64,000 nucleotides of DNA, taken from NCBI RefSeq assembly GCF_900104895.1, contig NZ_LT629742.1:558001-622000 (forward strand), given 5' to 3'. Below, piece by piece: positions 50,257 through 60,232 of this stretch (position 1 is the stretch's first letter; the number at the start of each line of letters is the position of its first letter). A program made the position numbers and the translations under genes. The notes beneath the pieces are model-generated. The model was given only the letters and a program-made list of their open reading frames with translations. It ran no database searches and had not been told where the DNA came from. The stretch is from Microterricola viridarii. Its GTDB lineage: Bacteria; Actinomycetota; Actinomycetes; Actinomycetales; Microbacteriaceae.

Positions 50257-51093
50257 CTAGTAGAACATCGGCCGATCGTCGTCGTCGCCGTCGAGCTCGA
50301 CGTCGACCACCACGGGCACGTGGTCGCTCGGGGCGTCGCCCTTGCGCTCGTCGCGGTGGATGCTGGCATCCGTCACCGCGTCGGCGAAGGCCGGCGAGCC
50401 CAGGATGAAGTCGATGCGCATGCCCTCGTTGCGGGGGAAGCGGAGCTGCTTGTAGTCCCAGAAGGTGTAGCCCTCCGGCACCAGCGGGCGCACCACGTCG
50501 CTGACGCCGGCCGCCTCGAGCGCGGCGAACGCGGCCCGTTCGGGCTCGGAGACGTGCGTGGAGAGGCCGGGGGTGAAGCTCGGGTCGCCCATGTCGCCCT
50601 CGAGCGGGGCGACGTTGAAGTCGCCCATCAGTGCGAGCGCCAGCTCGGGGTTCGCGGCCAGCTCGGCGCGGGTGTGCTCGGTGAGCGCCGCGTACCAGTC
50701 GAGCTTGTAGTGGAAGTGCGGGTCGCCGAGGGCACGGCCGTTCGGCACGTACAGGCTCCACAGCCGCTGCTCGTTGACGGTCACGCCGAGGGCGCGCGCC
50801 TCGAGCGGCTGGTCGGGGCCCTCGAGCCCCTTCTGGAACCCGGGCATGCCGGGGAAGCTGGTGGCGACGTCCTCGAGCGGATGCCGGCTGGCGAACGCGA
50901 CGCCGTTCCACTGGTTCAGGCCGTGGATCGCGAGTTCGTAGCCGGCCTCCTCGAAGGCGTCGACGGGGAACTGCTCCGGCTTGCACTTGATCTCTTGCAT
51001 GGCGAGCACGTCGATGTCCTCGCGCACCATCCAGTCGACGACGCGGCCGACGCGGGTGCGGATCGAGTTGACGTTCCAGGTGGCGATGCGCAT
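50257..51093 (-). CDS. xthA: exodeoxyribonuclease III
   Basis: A 278-residue AP endonuclease/3'-5' exonuclease of the EEP superfamily acting in base-excision repair. Motifs are MRIATWNVNSIRTRV, LAMQEIKCKPEQFP (metal-binding Glu), LYVPNGRA, ALMGDFNVAP (Asp-x-Asn), RIDFILGSP and the terminal catalytic SDHVPVVVDV. Length is typical. TAGGCT lies exactly 6 nt before the ATG (51100-51105 on the minus strand), predicting a leaderless mRNA. It is divergent from an F420-dependent oxidoreductase gene. Confidence 0.93.
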   Translation of the reverse strand: MRIATWNVNSIRTRVGRVVDWMVREDIDVLAMQEIKCKPEQFPVDAFEEAGYELAIHGLNQWNGVAFASRHPLEDVATSFPGMPGFQKGLEGPDQPLEARALGVTVNEQRLWSLYVPNGRALGDPHFHYKLDWYAALTEHTRAELAANPELALALMGDFNVAPLEGDMGDPSFTPGLSTHVSEPERAAFAALEAAGVSDVVRPLVPEGYTFWDYKQLRFPRNEGMRIDFILGSPAFADAVTDASIHRDERKGDAPSDHVPVVVDVELDGDDDDRPMFY

Positions 51094-51199
51094 GCCCCCA
51101 GCCTATTTGGCCCTGCGGATGCTCGCAGCCCGGCGACGAGTGCCCGACGCGTGCCCGGCGAGAGCTCGGCGCGAGGGCCCGGGGTGCGAGAATCGGGGA

Positions 51200-52201
51200 G
51201 TGACCAGCGCAGAGATCGGCTACGCCGCCATGTTGGAACGCTTCGCACCCTCCGAGGCGGTGGCCTTGGCCGCGCACGCGGAGGCGCACGGGTTCCGCGG
51301 TGTGATGGCCAGCGACCACTTCCAGCCGTGGGTGCCGGCGCAGGGCCAGTCCTCCTTCGTCTGGAGTGTGCTCGCCGCGATGGGCGAGCGCACGAGCGGG
51401 GCGCTCGGCACCGGGGTGAGCACCCCCGGCTACCGCATGCACCCGGCCACGCTCGCCCAGGCATCCGCCACCCTCGCCGCGCTGAACCCCGGCAGGCACT
51501 GGCTCGGCATCGGCTCGGGCGAGGCCCTCAACGAGCACGCCGTCGGCGAGTACTGGCCGGAGCCGGCCGACCGCATCAACCGCATGTTCGAGGCGGTCGA
51601 CGTGATCAAGAAGCTGTTCTCGGCCTCACTGGCCGGGCGCGACGTCAAGCACACCGGCCCGCACTTCCGCCTCGAGTCGAGCCGGCTCTGGACGATGCCG
51701 CCGGTCGCCCCGCCGATCTACGTGGCGACGGCCGGCCCGGTCACCGCCAAGCGCGCCGGCAAGACGGTCGACGGCCTCGTCACGACCGGCGCCCCGCGCG
51801 ACAAGCTCGAGCACCTGCTGGCCCGCTTCGCCGAGGGCGCGCGGGAATCCGGGCGCAGCTCGGCCACGATGCCGAAGGTGTTGCAGCTGCACCTCTCCTG
51901 GGCACCCACGCACGAGGAGGCGGTGCGGAACGCGCTGCGCGAGTGGCCGAACGGCGGCATGCGCTTCGCCAAGAGCGACATCCGCTCGCCATATGAGTTC
52001 GACCAGATCGCCAAGATGGTGCGGCCAGAGGACTTCGAGGGCCGGCTGCTCATCTCGAGCGACCCGGAGGAGCACCGCGCGCACATCCAGGGCTTCCTCG
52101 ACCTGGGCTTCGACCGGATCCACCTGCACAACGTCGGTCGCAACCAACGCGAGTGGATTGAGGTGTTCGGGCGTGACGTACTGCCGAAACTGCGAAAGTA
52201 G
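51200..52201 (+). CDS. F420-dependent LLM-class oxidoreductase
   Basis: A 333-residue TIM-barrel protein of the luciferase-like, F420-binding group related to glucose-6-phosphate dehydrogenase (Fgd). [40 protein letters not shown] and [20 protein letters not shown] match F420-dependent members. It is clearly homologous to fgd encoded 2 kb downstream (SDHFQPW, GxGEALNE) but lacks the [13 protein letters not shown] stretch of true Fgd, so its substrate differs. The GTG start lies 6 nt after GAGAAT. It is followed by cofE after 6 nt, so the two are co-transcribed. Confidence 0.85.
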   Translation: MTSAEIGYAAMLERFAPSEAVALAAHAEAHGFRGVMASDHFQPWVPAQGQSSFVWSVLAAMGERTSGALGTGVSTPGYRMHPATLAQASATLAALNPGRHWLGIGSGEALNEHAVGEYWPEPADRINRMFEAVDVIKKLFSASLAGRDVKHTGPHFRLESSRLWTMPPVAPPIYVATAGPVTAKRAGKTVDGLVTTGAPRDKLEHLLARFAEGARESGRSSATMPKVLQLHLSWAPTHEEAVRNALREWPNGGMRFAKSDIRSPYEFDQIAKMVRPEDFEGRLLISSDPEEHRAHIQGFLDLGFDRIHLHNVGRNQREWIEVFGRDVLPKLRK

Positions 52202-52207
52202 GGCCAG

Positions 52208-53047
52208 ATGAACCGATTCAGTGCATGGGCGCTCGAGGGCATCCCCGAGGTGAGCCCCGGCGACGACCTCGTCGAGTTGGTCGCCGCCGCCACGGCATCC
52301 GGGGCCGACGGGGCCGGCCTGCCGAGCTGGGAGCTGCAGGACGGCGACATCCTCGTCGTCACCTCCAAGATCGTCTCCAAGGCGGAGGGCCGCATCGTGG
52401 CCGCCGCCGACCGCGAGGCGGCCATCACCGCCGAGACTGTGCGCCTCGTCGCCAGCCGGGAGCACCCGGGCGGGGTGACCCGCATCGTCGAGAACCGCCT
52501 GGGCATCGTGGCCGCCGCCGCCGGGGTCGACGCGAGCAACACCGCCGACGGCACCGTGCTGCTGCTGCCGGTCGACCCCGACGCCTCGGCGCGGGCGCTC
52601 GCCGTGGGGCTGCGCACCCTGACCGGCGCCCGGGTGGGCGTCATCCTCAGCGACACCCTCGGCCGGCCCTGGCGCGAGGGGCAGACCGACGTGGCGATCG
52701 GCGCCGCCGGCGTGCACGTCTTCGACGACCTGCGCGGGCAGACGGATGCCGCGGGCAAGCCGCTGCTGGTCACCATGCCGTGCGTCGCCGACGAGCTGGC
52801 CGCCGCCACCGACCTGGTCAAGGGCAAAGCCACCGGCTGCCCGGTCGCGCTCGTGCGCGGGCTCGGTCGCCTGGTGGGCGAACTGGACCTGCCCGGCGCG
52901 GCCTCGATCGTACGGCCGCCGGAGCGCGACATGTTCCGCCTCGGCAGCGACGAGGCCCGGGCGGAGGGGGTCGAGGCCGGTTACGCGAGCGGCTACACCG
53001 ACGGCTACGCGGACGGGTTCGCCGAGGCGGACGCCGAGGACGCCTAG
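52208..53047 (+). CDS. cofE: coenzyme F420-0:L-glutamate ligase
   Basis: A 279-residue enzyme that adds glutamates to F420-0 with GTP, making mature F420. [40 protein letters not shown] and [20 protein letters not shown] are the family's GTP/metal-binding motifs. It corresponds to archaeal CofE and the N-terminal domain of mycobacterial FbiB, without FbiB's C-terminal nitroreductase-like domain, so dehydro-F420 reduction must be done by another protein. A repeat-like acidic tail [20 protein letters not shown] ends the protein. Sits between an F420-dependent oxidoreductase and fgd. Confidence 0.9.
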   Translation: MNRFSAWALEGIPEVSPGDDLVELVAAATASGADGAGLPSWELQDGDILVVTSKIVSKAEGRIVAAADREAAITAETVRLVASREHPGGVTRIVENRLGIVAAAAGVDASNTADGTVLLLPVDPDASARALAVGLRTLTGARVGVILSDTLGRPWREGQTDVAIGAAGVHVFDDLRGQTDAAGKPLLVTMPCVADELAAATDLVKGKATGCPVALVRGLGRLVGELDLPGAASIVRPPERDMFRLGSDEARAEGVEAGYASGYTDGYADGFAEADAEDA

Positions 53048-53172
53048 CGGGCGGTGCCGGCTCCGCAGGGTCTCGGCCGATCGCGGGCCGATCGCGGGTT
53101 GATCGCGAGTTCATCGCGCCACGCTCGAATGAGCAACGCACGATTCGGCTGCGCCATGAGAGCATCGAGGGC

Positions 53173-54189
53173 ATGACGTTGACCCTCGGATACAAGGCCT
53201 CTGCAGAGCAGTTCTCCCCCCGCGAACTCGTCGAGATCGCGGTCTCGGCCGAGAAACACGGCTTCGAGTCGGTTGCGACGAGCGACCACTTCCAGCCGTG
53301 GCGGCACGAGGGCGGGCACGCCCCCTTCTCGCTGGCCTGGATGGCGGCCGTGGGGGAGCGCACCTCCACGATCAAGCTCGGCACCAGCGTCATGACGCCG
53401 ACGTTCCGCTACAACCCGGCCGTCATCGCCCAGGCCTTCGCCACGCTCGGCTGCCTCTACCCGGGGCGGGTCATGCTCGGCGTCGGCACGGGCGAGGCGC
53501 TCAACGAGATCGCCACCGGGTTCCGCGGCGCCGGCGAGCAGGACTGGCCCGAGTTCCGCGAGCGCTTCGCCCGACTGCGCGAGTCGATCCGCCTGATGCG
53601 CGAGCTGTGGGACGGCGACCGAGTCAACTTTGAGGGCGAGTACTACTCGACCCATGACGCCTCGATCTACGACCGCCCGGAGGGCGGCGTGCCCGTCTAC
53701 ATCGCGGCGGGCGGCCCGGTCGTCGCCAAGTACGTCGGCCGTGCCGGCGACGGCTTCATCTGCACCTCGGGCAAGGGCATGGAGCTCTACACCGAGCAGC
53801 TGCTGCCGGCGCTCCGCGAGGGCGCAGAGGCGGCCGGCCGCGACTACGACGCCATCGACAAGATGATCGAGATCAAGCTCAGCTACGAGGAGGACGAGCA
53901 GACCGCCCTCGACAACTGCCGCTTCTGGTCGCCGCTCTCGCTGAGCGCCGAGCAGAAGCACAGCATCACCGACCCGGTCGAGATGGAGAGGGCCGCCGAC
54001 GCGCTGCCGATCGAGCAGATCGCCAAGCGCTGGATCGTGGGCACCGATCCCGATGCGACCGTCGCCGAGATCAAGAAGTACACGGATGCCGGCTTCAACC
54101 ACCTGGTCTTCCACGCCCCCGGCCACGACCAGGAGCGCTTCATGACCCTGTTCGAGCGCGACCTGGCCCCCCGCCTCCGCGCCCTCTGA
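53173..54189 (+). CDS. fgd: F420-dependent glucose-6-phosphate dehydrogenase
   Basis: A 338-residue enzyme that oxidises glucose-6-phosphate to 6-phosphogluconolactone while reducing F420. It matches Fgd along its length: [95 protein letters not shown] and [17 protein letters not shown]. It supplies reduced F420 to oxidoreductases such as the one encoded just upstream. Start ATG 53173 gives the usual LGYKA beginning. A strong hairpin terminator follows at 54200-54230. Confidence 0.93.
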   Translation: MTLTLGYKASAEQFSPRELVEIAVSAEKHGFESVATSDHFQPWRHEGGHAPFSLAWMAAVGERTSTIKLGTSVMTPTFRYNPAVIAQAFATLGCLYPGRVMLGVGTGEALNEIATGFRGAGEQDWPEFRERFARLRESIRLMRELWDGDRVNFEGEYYSTHDASIYDRPEGGVPVYIAAGGPVVAKYVGRAGDGFICTSGKGMELYTEQLLPALREGAEAAGRDYDAIDKMIEIKLSYEEDEQTALDNCRFWSPLSLSAEQKHSITDPVEMERAADALPIEQIAKRWIVGTDPDATVAEIKKYTDAGFNHLVFHAPGHDQERFMTLFERDLAPRLRAL

Positions 54190-54199
54190 GCACCACCGT

Positions 54200-54230
54200 G
54201 CGCCCGCCCGGCCTCGCGCCGGGCGGGCGC
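54200..54230 (+). terminator. terminator hairpin after fgd
   Basis: A perfect 13-bp stem GCGCCCGCCCGGC / GCCGGGCGGGCGC with loop CTCGC, 10 nt after the stop codon. No T-tract. Confidence 0.75.
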
Positions 54231-54294
54231 AATCGCGCGATAGTCTGTGCGAAAGACTGAGGCGGGGAGCCCGCCGACGACCGAGGGGGCCCTG

Positions 54295-56916
54295 TTGTCG
54301 CGAACGGCCACGATCTCGCGGCAGGCCGCTTCGCCTGACGCCCACCCGCTGCTCCAGGGTGCGGTCCAGCCCGACGGCACCGCTCTGCTGGAGGGCTCGG
54401 AGCAGCTCGTCATCGTGCGCGCACTGCCCGGAATGGGCAAGACCCGGTCGGTTGACGCCTGGCGCGCGCTGTGCGAAGAGCGCGGCGTGCAGACCACCAT
54501 CGCCTCGGCGCGTGAGCTGCGGATGCCGCTGGCCGAACTGGTGGCCGAGGCGGCAGCGACGGCATCCGGCCTGGCCCACACCCTCGTCATAGACGATGCC
54601 GAGCTGCTCACCGCGCCGCAGCTCGGGCAGTTGTACGCGCAGCTGCAGGTCGAGCCGGGGCTCCGCGCGGTGCTCTGCACCTCCTGCGCGGCCGCCGCCG
54701 ATGCCCCGGCGCTGCCCGCTGGCCTCACCGTGCGCGAGGTCGGGGCTGCGCAGCTGAAGCTGACCGTGCGCCAGAACCCTGACGCACGGCACGACGCCGA
54801 CGCGTCGCCGAGCGCCCTCGCCGCGCAGCTGCTGCAGGCCGCCGACGGGTGGCCCGGCTTGATGATCCGCCTGGCGGATGCGGCCCCGGCCGGCGGTACG
54901 GAGCTGGAGAGCGCAGGCGCCGAGGACGCGGCGGCCGCCGTCGCACTCGCGGTCGGCACGCCCGCCGTGGCCCAGTGGCTGCGCGCCGCCGTGGAGCGCG
55001 CGCTCGGCGACGGCGAACTGCTCTCGATCGCGCGCAGGATGGCGCTCGCGCCGCAGCTGCTGGAACGCCACATCGCCCTGCTTGGGCTGGAGGGCGATGC
55101 CGTCGTCGGGACGCTCAACACCCTGGGCTTCTTCGTGCAGTCGGGGGCGGCCGGCGCCCCGGGGGCGCGGCAGATGGTGCCGGCCATCCGGGCGCTGCTG
55201 CGGGATGACGCGCGCACGCACTCCCCGACCGAGTTCCGGGAGTGGAACCGGGTCTTCGCCGACGGGCTGGTCAGCCACGGCGGGCGGGACGAGATCTGGG
55301 TCGCGCTGGAGCACGCCAGGGCCGCGGAGGCCTGGGACATCCTGGCGTCGCTCTGGGCCAGGCACGGCCTCGGTCTCCTCAACCGCAACTTCACTGTGGC
55401 CGTCGGCGCCTACTCTGACCTGCCGGACGGGGCCATCCGGGAGTACCCGGAGCTGCGCCTGGCGCAGCTCGTCCTGATGAGCCTGGATGCCGCGGGGAGC
55501 GCCCCGGGCGCCACAACCGGAAGCACGACGGGCGGCGTCTGGCTGCGCGCGTCGACCCAGGCCGCCACCCCGCTGCTGCCCCAGTTGAGCGACTCCACCA
55601 CGGCGGACGGCCTCATCGGCGTGATGTCGGCCGTGCTCGTGAACCAGCGGGTGACCGGCGCCGTCGCCGGGGCGCTGGAGTCGTCACGATTGCTCGCCGA
55701 ACAGCTGGATCAGCGCGCCGCGCTGGGCGAGCAGCCGAGCGCCTCGAACTACGCCTGGGCCCGGTTCCAACATGCGGTGACCCTGCTCCTGGCCGACGAT
55801 CTGCCCGGGTCGTTGGCCGCGGCCACCGATTCCTACGAGTGGGCTGTGGGCGCCGGAATCGACGCCGAGCATGTCGTCGTCAACGCCGCCGCCCACCTCG
55901 CCCTCTGCCACGCGCTGAGCGGAGCGGAGGAGGATGCGCTGGACTGGCTGGATGTGGCCGGCCCGCATGACCCGAGCCAGTGGCACGGAACCCTCACCCG
56001 CGTGCCCGCACAGGTCGCAGCGGCATGCGTCGCCACGGAGCGCCTCGACCGCGCGGCTGCCGAGCTGGCGCTCGCCGCGACGGGTGACGGCTCCGCGCCG
56101 ATCGAGATGTGGCCGTTCGTGGCGGCGCAAGCCGCGCGCTCCGCGCTGACCTTCGGCGACCCGACCGTGATGCTGGCCGAGTTCGACAGGGTCGAGCTCG
56201 CGCAGGCCCGGCTGGGCCGGACAGGCTCGAACGGGGCGCTGTTGATGATGGCGCGCACGCGCGCAGACGGCCTCATCGCGACCGGCGCCGCCGGCCGCGC
56301 AGTCGAGCTGCTCGAGATGGTGGCGCACCGGGTCTGCGCCGCGAAGCCGGACGCCGTGCCGGAACTGCTCGTCAGCTACGCGCGGGCACACCTCTACGGC
56401 GGTCGTGCTGCCCAGGCGGCGCGGCTCGCCTCGACGGCGGTGAACTCGCGGCGCACGACACCGACCGACGGCGTCGAGGCATCCCTGATCCTCGCCGAGG
56501 CATTGCTGCGGCAGGGCGAGGAGGCGGCGGCGGTCGAGGCCTTCACGCACGCCCACACGCTGGCGGTGCACCGGAGGCAGTGGCGTGTCTTCCTCGGCAT
56601 TCCGCGCGAATCACTCGCCCGGCTCTCGGCTGCGAGCGGCGCGACACTGCCTGCGGTCGCCGCCGAGCGCCTCGCCGGGCTCAACCCGCTCTTCCCGGAG
56701 TCGGAGCAGATCGCCGAACTGACCGCACGCGAGCTGGTCGTGCTCGACGGGCTCCGGAGCGGCGGGTCGACGGCCGAGGTGGCAGCGGCGCTCTCGGTCT
56801 CACCAAACACGGTCAAGAGTCAGATTTCCTCGATCTTCGCCAAGCTCGGTGTGCGCGACCGCGAGCGGGCGCTCAGCGTCGCCGAGCGCCGTGGCCTGCT
56901 CCGCCGGCGGCCGTAA
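54295..56916 (+). CDS. LuxR-family (LAL-like) ATPase transcriptional regulator
   Basis: An 873-residue regulator. A P-loop ATPase domain is at the N-terminus (Walker A LPGMGKTRS, Walker B-like TLVIDDAELLTAP), followed by a long helical TPR-like region and a C-terminal LuxR helix-turn-helix (ARELVVLDGLRSGGSTAEVA, ALSVSPNTVKSQISSIFAKL). This is the MalT/LAL architecture. TTG 54295 is chosen because GAGGGGG (54283-54289) sits 5 nt upstream; a GTG at 54247 directly abuts the TAGTCT -10-like box and would lie upstream of the transcript start. The following LolA-like/ABC operon is a plausible target. Confidence 0.85.
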   Translation: MSRTATISRQAASPDAHPLLQGAVQPDGTALLEGSEQLVIVRALPGMGKTRSVDAWRALCEERGVQTTIASARELRMPLAELVAEAAATASGLAHTLVIDDAELLTAPQLGQLYAQLQVEPGLRAVLCTSCAAAADAPALPAGLTVREVGAAQLKLTVRQNPDARHDADASPSALAAQLLQAADGWPGLMIRLADAAPAGGTELESAGAEDAAAAVALAVGTPAVAQWLRAAVERALGDGELLSIARRMALAPQLLERHIALLGLEGDAVVGTLNTLGFFVQSGAAGAPGARQMVPAIRALLRDDARTHSPTEFREWNRVFADGLVSHGGRDEIWVALEHARAAEAWDILASLWARHGLGLLNRNFTVAVGAYSDLPDGAIREYPELRLAQLVLMSLDAAGSAPGATTGSTTGGVWLRASTQAATPLLPQLSDSTTADGLIGVMSAVLVNQRVTGAVAGALESSRLLAEQLDQRAALGEQPSASNYAWARFQHAVTLLLADDLPGSLAAATDSYEWAVGAGIDAEHVVVNAAAHLALCHALSGAEEDALDWLDVAGPHDPSQWHGTLTRVPAQVAAACVATERLDRAAAELALAATGDGSAPIEMWPFVAAQAARSALTFGDPTVMLAEFDRVELAQARLGRTGSNGALLMMARTRADGLIATGAAGRAVELLEMVAHRVCAAKPDAVPELLVSYARAHLYGGRAAQAARLASTAVNSRRTTPTDGVEASLILAEALLRQGEEAAAVEAFTHAHTLAVHRRQWRVFLGIPRESLARLSAASGATLPAVAAERLAGLNPLFPESEQIAELTARELVVLDGLRSGGSTAEVAAALSVSPNTVKSQISSIFAKLGVRDRERALSVAERRGLLRRRP

Positions 56917-56983
56917 GCGCCAGATCCTGTGCGTTCGCCACGGAACAGCCCCGATCCGCGGGGGCGAGGCGTAGCCTGAGCCC

Positions 56984-58237
56984 ATGCGCGCTCAGAGCTC
57001 CCGCACACAGAACAGCACGGCATCCCGCACCTTCAGTCGCTGGATCCCCGCGATCGTCGCGCCGATTGTGATCGGCGTCGGCGTCATCCTCGTGCCGCTG
57101 CAGGCCAATGCGGCGGTCGACCTGCCGGACAAGACCCCGGCCGAGCTGTTGCAGTTCGCGGCGGAGAGCCCGGCACAGCCGCACTCCGGCACCATCGAGC
57201 AGAGCTCCGAGCTTGGGCTGCCAGACCTCTCCGGCCTGACCGGCGCCCTGGGCGGTGCGGGCGCTGACGGTTCGTCGGCACCCGCTGCCGCGTCGTCCGC
57301 CGACCTCGAGCAGCTGCTCTCCCTCGCCCTCGGCTCGCACACCGCCCGCGTCTACCTTGACGGGCAGAACGCGCGGCTGCAGGTGCTCGACCCGCTCGCC
57401 GAGCGGAACGTCTACCGCAGCGCCGACGGCGTCTGGATCTACGACTCCGCGGAGAAGGCCGCGACCCACATCACCGTCGACGAGGCCGCCGTCGAGGCGC
57501 TCAAGGCCGAGCTGCAGACGGGCCACGCGGATGCCGGGGCCAGCGCGGAGCTGCCGACGCCGGAGGCCATGCTCGACCAGGCTCTCGCCCGGCTGGATGA
57601 GTCCACCGCCGTCACCGTCGGCACCGACGCCCTCGTCGCCGGCCGCGCCGCCTACGAGCTGGTGCTCACCCCGCGCGAGCGCGGCACCCTCGTCGGCCAG
57701 ATCTCGGTGGCGATCGACGGCCAGACGGGAACGGCCCTGGCCGCCTCCGTCACCGCGCGCGGCGCAGACACCCCGGCCTTCAGCGTCGCCTTCACCGACG
57801 TGACGTTCGCGGCGCCGGACCCGGCTGTGTTCGCCTTCACCCCGCCGGCCGGCACCGCCGTGACCGAGAAGCCGATCCCGGTGCCGACCGCCGCCGAGCT
57901 GCAGCAGGCGAAGGCCGAGGCCGGCTCCGGCGCCGCAGACGCCCCAGGCTCCGCCGACTCCGCCGCGAAGCCGGTGCTGCACGGCACCGGTTGGACCACC
58001 GTGGTGGAGCTGCCGGCCGGGGCGCTGCCGGCCGGGGCGCTGCCGGCCGGGGCGCTCGGCGCACCGGCATCCGGCCCGCTCGACACCATCACGCAACCCG
58101 TCGACGGCGGCCGCGTGCTCACAACCTCGCTCGTGACCGTGCTGTTCACCTCCGACGGGCGGGTGTTCGCCGGCGCCGTGGACGTCGCAACGCTGCAGGC
58201 CGCCGCGAGCGCGCCGGCTGCTTCGAGCGGGCGCTGA
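56984..58237 (+). CDS. exported LolA/RseB-like protein
   Basis: A 417-residue protein with an N-terminal signal anchor (WIPAIVAPIVIGVGVILVPL, ending ANA). The body (about 45-290) has the beta-clamp pattern of LolA/RseB-fold proteins (HTARVYLDGQNARLQVLDPL, NVYRSADGVWIYDS, VTVGTDALVAGRAAYELVLT), which bind lipids or lipoproteins. After it come a Ser/Ala spacer and a three-fold LPAGA repeat encoded by identical 15-bp DNA units (58012-58059). It is followed by an ABC exporter after 12 nt, so the three form an operon; an envelope-sensing or lipid-handling role is inferred. TAGCCT lies 6 nt before the ATG. Confidence 0.72.
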   Translation: MRAQSSRTQNSTASRTFSRWIPAIVAPIVIGVGVILVPLQANAAVDLPDKTPAELLQFAAESPAQPHSGTIEQSSELGLPDLSGLTGALGGAGADGSSAPAAASSADLEQLLSLALGSHTARVYLDGQNARLQVLDPLAERNVYRSADGVWIYDSAEKAATHITVDEAAVEALKAELQTGHADAGASAELPTPEAMLDQALARLDESTAVTVGTDALVAGRAAYELVLTPRERGTLVGQISVAIDGQTGTALAASVTARGADTPAFSVAFTDVTFAAPDPAVFAFTPPAGTAVTEKPIPVPTAAELQQAKAEAGSGAADAPGSADSAAKPVLHGTGWTTVVELPAGALPAGALPAGALGAPASGPLDTITQPVDGGRVLTTSLVTVLFTSDGRVFAGAVDVATLQAAASAPAASSGR

Positions 58238-58249
58238 CGGGCGCCGGGA

Positions 58250-59218
58250 GTGACGGGCTTCGCGATCGAGACAGCGGGGCTGTCCAAGCGCTTCCGCGCG
58301 CAGATGGCCGTTGACGGCATCGACCTCGCCGTGCCGAGCGGCTCCGTGTTCGGCTTCCTCGGCCCCAACGGCTCGGGCAAGACCACGACGATCCGGATGC
58401 TGCTCGGGCTGGTCGCGGCCAGCAGCGGCACCGCGCGCGTGCTCGGCACCGACATGCCCCGCGGCGTCGGCAGCGTGCTGCCTCGGGTCGGCGCGCTGGT
58501 TGAGGGGCCGGCGTTCCTGCCCTTCCTCTCCGGCGAGGCCAACCTGCGCCGCTTCGACGCGGCCGACCGCAGCGCCGGCGGCCGCAGCCGCTCGGCCCGG
58601 GTGGCCGACGCCCTCGACCGGGTCGGCCTCTCGCACGCGGCGGACAAGAAGGTGCACGCCTACTCGCTCGGCATGAAGCAACGCCTCGGGCTGGCCAACG
58701 CCCTGCTCATGCCGCGCGAGCTGCTCGTGCTTGACGAGCCGACCAACGGCCTCGACCCGCAGGGCACCCGGGAGGTGCGCAACCTGATCCGCTCGCTCGC
58801 CGGCGACGGCACGACTGTGTTCGTCTCCAGCCACCTGCTGGCCGAGGTCGAGCAGATCTGCACGCACGTCGGCGTGATGCGCGCCGGGCGGCTCGTGACA
58901 CAGGGCACCCTCGACGACTTCCGCAGCACGGGCGCGGTCAGCGTGCGGCTGCAGACCCCGGACGTCGCGGATGCCCGCGCGGTGCTCGCCCGGCTCGGCC
59001 TGACCGTGGACGCGCCGGCCGGCACACCGGCGCCGGCCGCTGTCCCGGCCGACGCCACCCGCCTGGTGACGGCCCGGCTCGACGCAACGCCTCCGGAGGC
59101 CGTCGTCGCCGCCCTCGTCGCCGCCGGGGTGCGGGTGCGCGGCTTCGAGGCCGCACACACCAGCCTGGAGCAGCGTTTCGTCGAGCTGACGGGGGAGGGC
59201 TTCGACGTTGTCCAGTGA
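58250..59218 (+). CDS. ABC transporter ATP-binding protein (ABC-2 exporter type)
   Basis: A 322-residue ATPase with Walker A LGPNGSGKTTTI, signature HAYSLGMKQRLGLANALLMP, and Walker B LVLDEPTNGLDPQG. The C-terminal 80-residue extension is the DrrA/CcmA-like regulatory domain. It partners with the permease encoded next and with the LolA-like protein upstream. GTG 58250 is the natural start, just after the preceding stop. It overlaps the next gene by 11 nt. Confidence 0.88.
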   Translation: MTGFAIETAGLSKRFRAQMAVDGIDLAVPSGSVFGFLGPNGSGKTTTIRMLLGLVAASSGTARVLGTDMPRGVGSVLPRVGALVEGPAFLPFLSGEANLRRFDAADRSAGGRSRSARVADALDRVGLSHAADKKVHAYSLGMKQRLGLANALLMPRELLVLDEPTNGLDPQGTREVRNLIRSLAGDGTTVFVSSHLLAEVEQICTHVGVMRAGRLVTQGTLDDFRSTGAVSVRLQTPDVADARAVLARLGLTVDAPAGTPAPAAVPADATRLVTARLDATPPEAVVAALVAAGVRVRGFEAAHTSLEQRFVELTGEGFDVVQ

Positions 59219-60203
59219 GCCGCAGTCCGCGCCAGACCCGCAACCCGATGCGGGGCGCCGACCGGCATCCGCCCCGAACGCCGACCCCAGCACCCAGTTG
59301 CCGATTTTCGGGGGTGTGGGCGACGCGACACCCCCGAAAAACGGCAACCGGGGAGCGGGACACGGCGGCGTGCGCGCCGAGCGCCGGGGCAGCACCGCTG
59401 CGCTGTTCGGCTCGGAGCTGCTCACGCTGTTCCGGCGGCGCCGGACCGTCGCTCTGCTCGCCGCGCTGGCACTCATCCCGGTGCTGATCGGCGTCGCGAT
59501 CCGGCTGGCCGGCGACGCCGGGAGCGGCCGCGGGCCGGCCTTCCTCGACCAGATCACCAACAACGGGCTGTTCGTCGGGGTGACGGCGATCATCGTCGCG
59601 ATCCCGCTGTTCCTGCCGCTGACGATCGGCGTCGTCGCCGGCGACACGATCGCCGGGGAGGCCAGCCACGGCACCCTGCGCTACCTGCTCATCGCGCCGG
59701 CCGGGCGGCTCCGGCTGCTCGCGGTGAAGTACCTGAGCGCCGGCGTTTTCTGCCTCGCCGCCAGCTTGACGGTCGTCGTCGTCGGCACGCTCGTCGGCTG
59801 GGCGCTGTTCCCGATCGGCCCGGTCACGCTGCTCTCCGGCAGCACGGTGAGTGTCGGCGAGGGGCTGCTGCGCCTGCTCGGCATCGCGGCCTACGTCTGC
59901 GTCTCGCTGCTCGGCCTCTCGGCGATCGGCCTGTTCCTCTCCACCCTGACCACCGTGCCGGTCGGCGCCATGGCGGCGACCGCGATCCTCGCCGTCGTCG
60001 CGCAGATCATCGGGGCGCTGCCGCAGCTGGACTGGCTGCACCCGTGGCTGTTCAGCGAGCACTGGCTGGGCTTCGCCGACCTGCTCCGCGACCCGGTGCA
60101 GTGGGCGTCCTTCGCCGACAACGCGTTGCTGCAGGCCGGCTACATCCTTGTCTTCGGGGCGCTCGCCTGCGGACGCTTCCTCACCAAGGACATCCTCTCC
60201 TAG
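59208..60203 (+). CDS. ABC-2 type transporter permease with a palindrome in its N-terminal coding region
   Basis: A 331-residue permease with six hydrophobic helices from about residue 75 on (ALLAALALIPVLIGVAI; VGVTAIIVAIPLFLPLTIGV; then four more) and the motif AGDTIAGEASHGTLRYLLIA. The first 60 residues are a disordered, low-complexity cytoplasmic extension. Its codons 30-47 are made of a near-perfect 21-bp inverted repeat (59297-59348) read as LPIFGGVGDATPPKNGN. The start is a TTG overlapping the ATPase gene; GTG codons after the repeat (for example within GGVGD) are alternatives, in which case the repeat would be non-coding. Confidence 0.78.
   Translation: MSSEPQSAPDPQPDAGRRPASAPNADPSTQLPIFGGVGDATPPKNGNRGAGHGGVRAERRGSTAALFGSELLTLFRRRRTVALLAALALIPVLIGVAIRLAGDAGSGRGPAFLDQITNNGLFVGVTAIIVAIPLFLPLTIGVVAGDTIAGEASHGTLRYLLIAPAGRLRLLAVKYLSAGVFCLAASLTVVVVGTLVGWALFPIGPVTLLSGSTVSVGEGLLRLLGIAAYVCVSLLGLSAIGLFLSTLTTVPVGAMAATAILAVVAQIIGALPQLDWLHPWLFSEHWLGFADLLRDPVQWASFADNALLQAGYILVFGALACGRFLTKDILS
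59297..59348. repeat. palindromic element inside an ABC permease gene
   Basis: Arms at 59297-59317 and 59328-59348 match at 20 of 21 positions (for example TTTTCGGGGGTGT / ACACCCCCGAAAA) around a 10-nt loop. It keeps the frame open. Confidence 0.8.
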
Positions 60204-60232
60204 CCCCCGCACGCCCCCGCGGCCCCGCACAC

